Shown piece by piece: positions 35,446-47,300 of a DNA stretch of 64,000 bases. Under the pieces are notes generated by a model, which saw nothing but the letters and a program-made list of their open reading frames with translations, ran no database searches and was not told where the DNA came from. Each line of letters opens with the position of its first letter. Position 1 is the stretch's first letter. The stretch spans positions 121,654 to 185,653 of the forward strand of contig WEDG01000322.1 in the NCBI GenBank assembly GCA_017591395.1, in the 5' to 3' direction. The translations under genes and the position numbers were made by a program. The stretch comes from Schistocephalus solidus. Its lineage: Eukaryota > Platyhelminthes > Cestoda > Diphyllobothriidea > Diphyllobothriidae.

Positions 35446-37446
35446 GCTTAAATTGGCGCAAGTGCGATGCATGTTCCGCTGGCGAAGAACTTGCGACGAG
35501 TATGTCATCAATATAGACAAAGGTAAACGAAAGATCCCGCAAGACCTCATCAATAAACTGCTGGATGGAGTTGGCGGAGTTACGCAAACGGAAAAGGCAT
35601 GCGGAGAAATTCGAACAAGCCAAAACGCGGTGTAATGGGGGTCATGGGGATGTCTTCCTCAGTGACCACTATCTGATGATATGCTCTCACGAGGTCTATC
35701 TTGGAGAAAATAGTCTTCTTGGCCAACATGTGAGCAAAATCATGAATATGTGGAATGGGGTACCGATCGGGGATGGCTGCTCTGTTCAAAGCACGATAAT
35801 CCCCACATGGCCTCCAATTATCGGCCGATTTCTTTGGGGACCATGTGCAGTGGAACGGCCCATGGGCTGGAAGACGGGCGAATTATCCCCAAATTTAGCA
35901 TGTGTTCGAACTAATTTCTACCTACCCGCAGCTTTTCTGGATGAAGCCTGCGTGGATGGGCATGAACTTGTTGCCCTCTGGTAACTATCTAATGCTTAAC
36001 TGTGTGCTAAACGTTTTTCGGTTAATTAACAAGGTTTAGCGAGGGCGGATAATCCTTCAAAATTTAAGCAAATGGCGAGCTTGAAATAGTCAAGCGTATG
36101 CCAACCGAAGGTTCAGAGGTGACGGTACCGAGGGTGCAAAAGTCTGACTGCAGTTTCCATGATTCGACGATGCTTTAAATCAACTGCAAGGCCAAACTGT
36201 GAGAGAAAATCAGCTTCAATAATGGGTGACTGGGCATCGGCTTGGATAAAAACCCATTAGAAACATCGCCTCAGACCAAGGTCAAGAGTCAGGGACTTCT
36301 GTCCGAATGCGTGAATGGTGGTGTTGTTAGCAGTCTGCAATGAGAATTGCAAAGGATAGCGGTGGTTACACCTAGGAGGCGGGATAAAACTAACCTCAGC
36401 ACCGTTATCGACCAGAAAATGGAGACCGCTCGACTTATCAGTGATATAGAAGAGGCGACGGGGTCGCGGTTGGACAGCAGGAGTCGTCGCTATTACTGGC
36501 TGGCGTTGTCTTTTAACTGTTGCGGCGTCTGTGGGAATTCACACGGTGAAAAACACTTGCATGCCTTCGCGCCATAGGTACGATGGTACCAGCACATGGT
36601 CTGTGGCTGCCATCGTCGACGTCGATATGTTTGACGACTGTTCGAATGAAGATTGTTGATGATAGAACACATGTTGCTGACTTGCATGCACAAGAGGTGT
36701 ACGGTATCCTGTAATTATTCATAATCACTGCTTCGCACGATATTTGACGCTTGCGAAAGGTCGGATGGTGGTGCGGCCCATCAAAAGACCCTACAGCACG
36801 ATGATAACACCACAAAGGGAGGGTCACGTTCTGACTTCAGATTGTCTTGATGAGCAGGAGTGCCAACATTACCAGATCTTTAAGTGGAGACCGATGCCTG
36901 TTGAAGACTAGAACGTGTTGCACTGCTAGGGTAGCATTCCATGATTCTTCTGCATAAGTCGCTAGTTTTGCTTATTAGGTGTTCGTGTCAAGCATAGCCA
37001 ATACGTGCTGCATGGGCAGGGGAAGCTAATCAAGCCAGATTTCTTGGAAAATTGCACCATCCGTATGATAATCAAGCAAGCAAAGAACGCATGCGGCGCA
37101 AAAGCTGGGAGGGCGTTTGGTAGCCAAGTTCAACCTGAGTTGAAAAGCTTACGAAGCATTCGGTTGGCCGACTTAGCCACATGAGTAAATACAACATCCT
37201 TCAACCGGGTGTAAGGCTCCTGAGCAGGGATCGGATCAAGGAGATCGTCAACGTCAGCAGTAACATCGAAGGGAAGTGATTGCACTACATATGAATTAAT
37301 CGTGTGTTCACTGGTGATACGGTGTGCCGAGAATACTGTCTCGACCTGCTAAAACCATACGTGAGGGTTGCTCAGTTTAAATAGGGGTGATTTGAAAGAG
37401 GGCTATTGACATCAAGAGAGTCTCTGTTAGTCTCAGAGTCCGTCAT
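35446..37446 (-). pseudogene. Gypsy LTR retrotransposon fragment, CsRn1-like (gag-protease-RT)
   Basis: In - sense from 37446: a Gag start MTDSETNRDSLDVNS; Gag core FSAHRITSEHTINSYVVQSL and PYTRLKDVV; a zinc-finger-like CWYHRTYGAKACKCFSPC that fits the CHCC spacing of the CsRn1 group; a protease HFLVDNGAEVSFIPPP (the active-site DTG reads DNG); then [26 protein letters not shown] (motif A), FLRMPF and FVYIDDILVASS (catalytic YIDD). Frameshifts and stops interrupt it. RNase H and integrase are missing because the fragment stops at a LINE junction. Confidence 0.85.
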
Positions 37447-37945
37447 AGCAAGTGATATTATGCGTGGTGATAGACAAACGGGGTCACAAATTTTGTAGTG
37501 TAGACAAGGGTTCAAAACTGCTAAGAAACAATGTGTACAAAATTTAAAAAACGCTAAGTGGGGAATTGTGTCTAAACTACAAACGACAAAAGGACGCTAA
37601 AAATGAGAGAGGATTGTTCGAATGCAGACTCACGAAAAACGCAGCTTTTAGATAGCAAGTGTTGTTGAGGACTGTAATGAACTCTGAACTAGATCCAGGA
37701 AGCTATGCATCAAGGACGATGAGCAGAGTCAGCAGTTAAATTGAGATGGCGTTCGATAGAATGCAATCGAGAAATGAAGATCGATCGTTGCAATTGACTG
37801 CAAGTAATTAAGACAGATCAGTACAATCAGAGAGCAGTGGTGACATGCAGCAGCAAAAACAGAACTAGTCCAATATGTGGATTTAAGCTGTCTGTTTTAT
37901 TTTACTTAGCACATTAAAACAAGCGTACATAAAGATTCAAGTGCA
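37447..37945 (-). other. Possible 5' LTR / leader of the CsRn1-like element
   Basis: This non-coding stretch directly precedes the Gag start, where an LTR and leader are expected. No second LTR copy was found in the window, so the LTR assignment rests on position alone. Confidence 0.3.
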
Positions 37946-38190
37946 CAAGAAAGATGCAAACATGTAAATTGTACAAATGTCTACAAGGTCATGTATTCAC
38001 CTTTTGGAGTACGATAAGACAACATTACGACAGAAGTAACACTATTCAAGTAAAAGAAACACGATTTTTATCGGACCTAAATATCGCAACTTGCCAACGT
38101 GGCCTTCAGACCCATGTCAACTCTCTTTGTTTGTTATAATCATTTACGCGATGACGACTGCATTGGCAGAAAACTAAATATTTGCTCAAC

Positions 38191-38307
38191 ATGTATAAAC
38201 TTGATTTACCAGTTGACCGCAAGGAAGCTGCGGCAATTGAAAGACGACGAGCATTAGAAGAGCAGAGAAAAAGCAGAATTTTTAATGCAAAGAACAGACT
38301 TATTGGG
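38191..38307 (+). CDS. RIBC2: RIBC exon 1 (residues 1-39)
   Basis: Starts [17 protein letters not shown] and ends at NRLIGG-type text, GGG before donor GTACGA. Phase 0. Confidence 0.93.
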
Positions 38308-38352
38308 GTACGACGTGCTAAGTATCCTTAGTATAGGAATATTTAATTTTAC

Positions 38353-38385
<33 letters not shown>

Positions 38386-41300
38386 TAGCAGTTTGCATAA
38401 CAATCATTGTTTTCATGGTTATGCAAACCGTTGTCTGAATAATTTAGTTTCTGTCACGTATACGGAACAAGAAATTTTGATCACATTTAGTGAAAAACGC
38501 AAAAGTAAATTGGTCAATGGAATTATCATATCTAAAACTTTATAAAAGCTTTGATATGCTTCGTAGGATTCGTTAGATTCATAGAATTCTGAATTGCAGC
38601 TTGTATTATATAAAATGCCAGCTGTACATGTCATAAAAATAATTAATTGAAATTCCGATATTAAACCATTTCAGTTAAAATAAAATTGTTAAGGAGTGCT
38701 GCCTGTCAGCATCGTACATATTTATGCGAGTACATATGTCGCGATTGCAAATTTATTAAATATAAGCATGTTAACCGGTTATTTACTGACTATTCAAAAA
38801 TTAATATAAGAAGCTTACTACACACAATAAAAATAGCATCTGATTCGGGTTGTACCTAAGAATGATTGCCACACTGAATTACTATTAGAAAGACGTTAGC
38901 TTCTGTTTTTTCACTATTTGTAGAAATCCGTTTAAGTGATAAATTTCCAGTGGTTCCCCATAAAGTAGAAGTAACTCTTAAGCATTCTTTTTAATGATGA
39001 GGTGCTGCAAAACGAAATTTTATTCGCGCAAATAAGGACCTTAAAGCAAGGAACTTACCTAAAATTTAGAGGGACCATTAATTAGTAGTAATACACAGCG
39101 ACTATAGGGAACCCACGTATATGGGTTTTATTTTGATACTTCCAATAAAACTATTTGTTGTTTTCAATCTGATATAAGGTTAGAGTTGATGTCAAGCAGA
39201 TAACTGTTTTGTTGTGGCCTTGAACCAATTTTCTTGAATAAAAAAATCCATTTCCACATCTTTAACATAAAGAAACATTAATAATGGCAGCTTTTGCGTA
39301 AAATATTGAAAATAGGATACTCTCCATTACCCTAAAATGTAATTTTCTACTTAAGGTGTCATAACTTATTAAATAATAGCGGAAACCCTGAAAAGAGTAT
39401 CGCTTTTTGCTGTCTTATTTGTGTAGAAATGTAATATTTATTTTATATATGGATTGTAAGAGCCGATCCAATATTCAAAACTAAGGAGACTTCATGCAGA
39501 CCTTAATCAAAATAATTTTTGCCATCTATGGTTATAAGCGGCCTGCCTGTCAAAGTTTTTATTTTGTTAATTATGTCCCACTCCATTGCTTATGTTCAAA
39601 ACCAGGCTGTTTTTTCTTAGGAAACTATTTTTGTGTTATAAATATCAAACATCTTTGCTCTTGTTTCAGTTGGCCCCAGACAGTATTTTCTGAGTTAATG
39701 ATACTTCTTTATGCTAAGCATTATTTTTGACATTTTTTGCATTTAGGTTGATGAGCGAGCCTTGGCTCAACAACTTAGGGAAAAGAAGGAACGTGAAGAT
39801 GAAGAGCGCTGTAGGGAATTAGCATACGGTATGCCATTGAAATCTAATGTTACTTAATAATTTTTATCGTGCAAATGACAAGTGTACTTATCTGGCCAAC
39901 CTTTGTTTCTGATCTTAAATATTTTTACTTATAAACGCTCTGGGTGACGAAAACCATGCTTACTCCTTCTTGGCACTTATGTTTGGATTAAGATCAAAAA
40001 TAAATAGGTTCAGCCTAGACTTTTTAACAAATATGCTGAGCGGCAAACAAATTTTGACTTGCTTGTGTACTTTACGCGTCATCAGTAGTTTAACTGTTCG
40101 ATATTATTTCGACAAAAATTATGATTTCATGTCTTGAAGGCTTCCATTTTGGACAAATTTGCTTCTTATGTACTCGAAATTGCTGGTTTCAATCTTTTCC
40201 CACTTATTTGCAAAGTTGTTGACCCATTTATCATTGACTACATTTGTAAATATAAGGACGGATTATATTACTAATTTATATTACAACGAATAGCTGTATT
40301 TTACCCGAAGTTTTGAATTCATAGTATTTATCGGTTTGACTGATTTTAAAAACCTAACACACCTTAGTAACGTAGAAAAAACAATATTTACGAGTTTTGC
40401 CCCTTGAACGTGTTCAGTGTTCGCTACGTCCAACTAAATAATTAAGCCAAATTAAAATCCGAGAATATATTTTGAACCTTATTTTATACTGATAGAATAG
40501 TTTCAGCAAAAAATCACATCATTTCTACTTTCAATTAAACTTGTGATTATTTGCCATATTTCTGTGTCGGGTTTGTTGTTGTGCGGTGTTTAATTACACT
40601 TTTGAGAGGGCTTAACCAAGAGATTATGTTGCAAAGTGAATGCCCAAAGAATTGCTCAATGACTGTTTAGCAAAATTTTCTGGTCAAGATCTACGGATAT
40701 TGTGAACTCTTCTTCAAGCTTCCGCTTCCCTTACCGTATGCAAAGTTCTCTAAAGCAGACTTCGCAAATTTAGAGACAAAAGTCGCCCAGTTAATTTTAA
40801 CTTTTAACAGTAATACTTAGGTGCTGTATTCTTAGCTTGTTCAACAAAAAATAACATATAGGGTTGTCGTTAGCACCATATTGTGCTGCGAAGAATTGCA
40901 TTTAAAAAGCAATGGTTACGAAGGACAGCGGTCATCAGCTTTTGATATCTGCCAATGTGTGTCAAGGGTTTACCAATGCGGTATTTATGTTTTATGTTTA
41001 ACTCTATAGGTTTCCTACAACGAGCCCGATCTCATGCAAACTGCTGATTACTTTCTTTGACTGTAAAGCTGTAAGGGAAGTCTACATACAGCTCTTAAGC
41101 ATGCGCATAACATGATATGCTTAAGCTTGATTTCATGCGATCGTCACAGTGATATCGGATACTGAATATTGTGTCTATAGCCGCAGAGTACAAAAATTCA
41201 CAAGAGGAAGCAAGAATGGATAAGCATGTAATGGTGAGCTAAAAGGCAGGCACTGATTAAGTAAGTAACTGTCATTAGTAATTTTCGTGGTTAAAGAATG

Positions 41301-44300
41301 CCACTGACTAAAATTTGACCCTTTTGGGCATCGTGGTAAGCAAAGGGTTTGGGTGGGTTTAACCGTTTTGTTCACTCATAAAGGCGTGTTTTCTAGAACT
41401 TTTCAGCCCTTAAACGCATTGCTATTTTACTTTACCTGAGAGTTAAGACCCGTAGGATCTGCTAGGGCCTAACAGGCGATTCGATTGGACAAGCCTTTTT
41501 TATATTTCACTAGTGCATTCCATCGTGGCACGAAACACCAAACACTGCCGAAGGCGTAACTTTATATGATCAATCGATTTCTGCTTCCCGTAGCACACGA
41601 TGCTGAGCGATTCGACCGAATCGCCGTCCTCTGTGAGCAGCGCCAACGCAAAGATATGCGGAAGCTGGACCAATCGTTGAATGAATTTCGTTTCCTGCAT
41701 CAACAGCCGCAGAGTCGTCGAGAATTTGACCTTTATGACCCCGACGCTTTGAAGAAGGATAGACCCGCCCGGGTAACTGATGACGATCCCCGTTGCGGTG
41801 TCTCCTCAATGCAGAAGTTTATGGGTGAGGATCTAACCAGGCAGTCCCGCAACAAGTACCAAAGGGAACAGATGCAGGACTGGTTTGAACGCCAGATTGA
41901 AGAGCGTGAGTCTGCGGAGGCTGCGTACAAAGAGGCTAATAGGTCAGTGATATTTCTGTGGACTGCACGGTGGAGGGCTTTCTGTAAGACCAATTGTATT
42001 TATTTACTACCTGGGGAAAAATCTACACTAGCATACAGTCAATGACTGACCTAACGGACAAATCCTGAAATTACGTACGAGGGCCTGCAATATTTATTTC
42101 CTTGCAGCCTAATCCCACGATATGTCAAACATGCTAAAAGGTGGACTTTTGAATGCACGTCATTTAGGCCGCGTGAAGACCCCACTTATTAATAAAATGC
42201 TTACTTAATCAGTCTTATGCTTTTATTTATTTTCAATGGTCGTATGAATCTAAATCTGCTTTGTAAAAAACGCAAGTAAAAATATTCTTTCCTGTAATCA
42301 TGTGTTAGAAAATAACGTTTTCGTCCACTAGTATTTTCAAAAGCAGGGTATATTGAGGTTTTTAAAAGATTTTTATCTACGAGGCATATCTGCCGTCACA
42401 TTGACGTATAAACTTTTCAGTTTGTACACTGAAGACTTTGCCATTTAAAAGATGCCATACATAGCTCCTGAATTTTTACAATGGGTGAAGACTACGTTGT
42501 AATGTTTAAGAGGTAAATAAAAAATGGACTAGTACAGGGCTATGCGAATGGACATATTACGCTTTTAACAAAGCTCAAAAATAAGATACTTTTCAAAACA
42601 GAAATCTATCCTTTCTTTAGATATAAATTTTAATAAGTTATTGGCCATCAAGTGAACACCACATTGTGCATGTTATCTATAAAATCGGTTTAACATTAAG
42701 ACGGCATCTTTAATATATAGAAACATTGTGTATTACTCAAAGAGCCCGTTATTACAGAATGGACTCAAAGTGGACATCTTGGTGTGTCTTAAATACGATG
42801 TGAGTATGCCTCATATTTATCAGTGTTCCAACCGCATTCAAGTAATACTTCTTAAACTAAAACACATACCAGAAGTTCAGATAACAATTCTGGAAATCTG
42901 TTATTGACTGAGCAGGCTTGGCTGCGTCTCACCTTACCACTACTGCCCGGTGTTCACGTATACGGTCAGAGAAAGATGGATTGTTTGTTGCAGCCACCGT
43001 AGCCTGTATCACAACGTGCGAAAAGTAATTTTCCATATCATTTCTTTTATATTTAAAGTCAACCCCGGCTCTAGAGCCTACCAACTAATCGCAACCAGTG
43101 GCGTCAGATGAAAAATATGCGATCACTGGAAAAAGACGTTTATTGGTCTAGCGTTTCGGATTGTTGCTCAAACCCATCATCAAAGATATTATCATATAAG
43201 GGTAATAGAGGTAGTATTTATAGGGCATGACCACAGGCGTTCTACAATTAGCAACTCTCACAATCACCACTGAGGGTCGTAATTGATGCAATGATGACTT
43301 AGCAGTTCGCGTGTGAGTTGTAAATGGCTGCGATTTCATCATCCGTGTTGGATGTTGGCGTGATAATTAAGCGGCAATTTGGCTCGCCTTCGATGGAAGG
43401 ATTGGTCTCCGCCACCCTCCCCACGTGACCGATTCTCTTGCTCAGACAAAGTCTCAGCATAGAACATGGGAACGGGAGGTCATTTCGTTTTTGGACGAAC
43501 TGCAGTTCTGAGAACCATGACTTGAACAGCCCGTAGCCCACTCGTCATCGTTGATCCGATCACAGCGCACCGTGTCCAAACAGCTCACTGATAGAAGCGA
43601 AGAGGTGAGCTCCACAACTGCCTCTGATGATGGGTTCGAGCGAGAATTGGAAACGTTGGGCCAACTAAACGTCTTATTCTAGTGATAGTATCTTCTCCCT
43701 TCTGAATCGCCTCCTAGAACCCGCCTGTTCGCGTTTATCAACACAGTGGTTTGTGTTTTACGCGCTAGCTGTCTCTGGGGTTTTCTGCACCTATCTTCCA
43801 GCGAGCTGACTTCAGCCATCTACATTGGTATCAACGTGGCAAGAGACTTTGTCTTTATACCTTTATGTTCCGTCCTAGAGTTTATCAAGGTAGTTGTGCA
43901 GTAGAAACACCGGTTTTCCGAAATAAGAAAATTTACATATGGTGTTTATAGATTCAGCTGCACCATTATGCAAACCCAGTTAAGCTCTTTATTCCCTGAT
44001 CATCGTCAAATCATTCTAAACCGCTAACGGTTACCTGAAACCTGCTCTTATAAAGGAATAAGCTTTTGAATTAGTGTACTCTCTGCAGAGTTTCGTTACA
44101 ATTACGACGAAAGTAATAAAAAACCAATTTAATGCAACTTGCAGGTGTGAGCTAGGAATGAATATCAGTTGCATAAATAAAAAGGGAACCGAAGCAATTT
44201 AACTATTCGCCCGTCAAATACGTTTTAATACGGCAAAGATACAAAACGTGTAATGGTTAATGCTGTTAAATTGGGAGGTCTCTTTTTCAACTTAGAGCAG

Positions 44301-47300
44301 CTGCTACATAGTTGGAGCTGTAGCTGTTCAAAACTCTTCATGCAGCAACGTCTATTGGCAGATTGTGGCTGAATAGCGGGTTCCAAAATTCGATATCGCT
44401 GATAATTACTGTTTCCTTCACGAACGAGATAGTGCTGTCTTGTCCACTTATATGTCTCCAATGAATGACCAGTCAAGTAAGCTGTTTGCTGTGACAATTG
44501 CAGCGGATTTCACTCGCCATTAATCGTGCCTGTTGTTGACAATGTTTTGTCAACACGTTAAGATAATGTTTGCTTCCTCATTTCTTAAGGATACTACAAG
44601 GAATGACAAACGCAGAACAGAAAACGCGGACGCCATGCTGCGAACTGTCGGTTTTTGTAAGTAGCTGTGACGTGAATAGGGTACTTAAAGTCAGACGAGA
44701 ACTTGGTGAAGCAATCTAAACAATTCTTTTAAAAAGACGATAATTTCACAAAAAAGACCTCGACGAATCGTTTTTACGCATAACTTATTCTTGCGCAGAG
44801 TGAAGCTTATGACATAAAATCACGCAAGACTGGTTTGTCAAAAACGTGGTTAGTTACTGACTGAATGAAAAGGTTAATCGTTTAAAAATGGTCGCAGCCG
44901 TATTTGCTGAACAACCGGTTGTTAAAAACCGGTGTTCCAGTTAAGCCACCTCTTCTGTATTTAAATGGAATACGAGTTCGTTAAGTTACCTGGATACAAA
45001 TCTTATTGAACTTACAGTATTCTAACAATTATTTCTACTAACCCACATATTTGACTAAGTTACATAGTGAGATAAACGTCAAGGCCTGACGACAACTTAT
45101 CGAAATCTAACTTACGTTCACCAACTTGTCTTTATGTATTTTAAAAATTACTAGCGATTATTTTTCCTGATCTTAACTAGCAAGACAACGAGCACGTGGC
45201 TCAATGTTTAGGCGTTGGACATCTGGGTCAATGGGGCGCGGGCTCGAGCCTCATAGGGTTCAGTATGGCCAGGTAATGACAGCTAATGTGCCAGAAATTG
45301 AGATTTCAGTGTTCCTCGTCTTTGTCGGCATTTGTACATCTTCCTCTGCTACTACTAGCTGCTTTGTGCAGCTGCTGGCGGGGCTCGAGAGTGAGCCCCA
45401 GGGCAGAACGGAAGGAGTCAGTTTCGTTAGCGATCGGTGAGCATTCATCAACGAAGTATGAAGATACGTCACTAATTTGCCGTGTCTGGTGTCGCAGTGT
45501 GCCGCCACGGAGACTCCATAAACAGCATTGAATAAATAAATTGGTTTAAGATACCTCAGCAAATATGTCCTGGCTTGAAAAATTTGTTATGCATTCGTGC
45601 ATGTAGGCTCTATGACCTGAAACGCCGAGAACTGGATCAGCGTGCTTGCGAGCTTGCTAAGGCTGAAGAGCAGTGCAAGCGTGCAGTCAATACAGCTCTG
45701 CGCCATTACAACGAAGTTCTCGCAGCCGAGCAGGCTGAAAGAGCTCGAATAAAGAAACAGCATGACGAGGACGACAATGCGACTGAGATAGCCAATTGTA
45801 TCTACAGTGATCTCTTGACTGAGAATCCGGCTCAGGCTACTTCAGCATTTGGCCCGCATCGAATCTGTCCTGACAGATACAAAGGATTGACACAGGAACA
45901 GTTGGACCATATTAGGAAAACGCAACAACTTCAGATTGAAGAAAAGAAGGTATGTGTCTGGAATAAGTTAAACGCATTCTAAGACATTTGCCCAGCATCT
46001 ACTGACGGTTTGAGGGGAATAGTTCGGTTTCTTTGTTATTGCAGTCCATAAGTACGTTTCGGTAGGCTATCTACCGATCTATTTATTAATACATGGTCAA
46101 CAGGAGAGTCTCTTTGTTACACCTTTGCCCTTCACCCTAATTTCTGCTCCTGGTGACAGGTGTTCATGGAATCTTTGTAGGATCGTTAGAATAAATGCTA
46201 GAATGTAACTAATAGCATGCTTAATTAAAGATGCTTTACTTTAGATTTTAATCACTCCGACGCTGGAAGGTTTATTCAAATGAGCCTCGAGTGAGTGAAG
46301 GATTGATTACATTGGCATTTGTTGCCCACAGCGCTTAGCACTTTTTGAAGTCTACTTCATTGAGACTTCGTTTTCTCACAAATTTTACTTATCTTCGATT
46401 GTTTCAGGTTGATGTTAAAAACAGACTAGAGGGAGAGGAATTGCTCCTTTATTTTAGTCCGAGTGAACCTCTGGTTTAAATGCATGTATAACCTGCGCAT
46501 TCAGCGGAGAAGGGAGTGAAAGACACCCATTTAATTTATAATTTGATAACTTACTGTAAAAACAGTCTTTAGTATGATGTTGTTGACTTTAGTTTTAATA
46601 CTTGTCGTTATCTAGCGCCTAAAGGCAGAAGAGGAAGAACGTAATCGTGAGTGGGACTGCCAGCGAGTGAATTCCAACAAAGTGGGTATCTTGATTGAGC
46701 GTCAGATGGAGAGGGCAGCCCGAAATGCACGCGAAAAAATAGCTCAGGAGAATTTGCGCCTGGCCCAAGACCAAATGGCTTTCCAACAATACCTGAAGGA
46801 CGAGGTTGGTGACGTTTTTATTAACATCAGCTCTTTAAGGTTGCGTGCTCAGCTCTTTAAGGTTGCGTGCTTGTTGCGAGTCCACCATCACTGAGTCTTT
46901 GTATATTCACGTCTAGGAATGGTAGTGCATATCTTGTTGCAGCTTCATGTGTAAATTTTATAGCTGGGAAGACCCCATTCAGACTCTGGTGCAATTGCTC
47001 AACGTCACAAGTCTTTATGATAACGAATGTGTCATCTACGTAGCGGAGCCACATCTTTGGTTTGAAACGTTGTAAGACGCCTTCTTCTAGTCGCTGAAAG
47101 ACTAGTTCGGCAAGTAGCCCCGGTATTGGAGAGCCCAATAGGGTGCCCTTAACTTGTTGATAGTATTTCCCATCGAACTGGCAATAGTTCTTAAGGCAGA
47201 GTTTAAGCATGTCTGAAAAGTGCTGCTTTGGAATGCCGTATGGATTTCCCTCTAGGCATCGCTCTATGCTGTCAATGGTCAAGTCGTGCGGTATAGAGGA

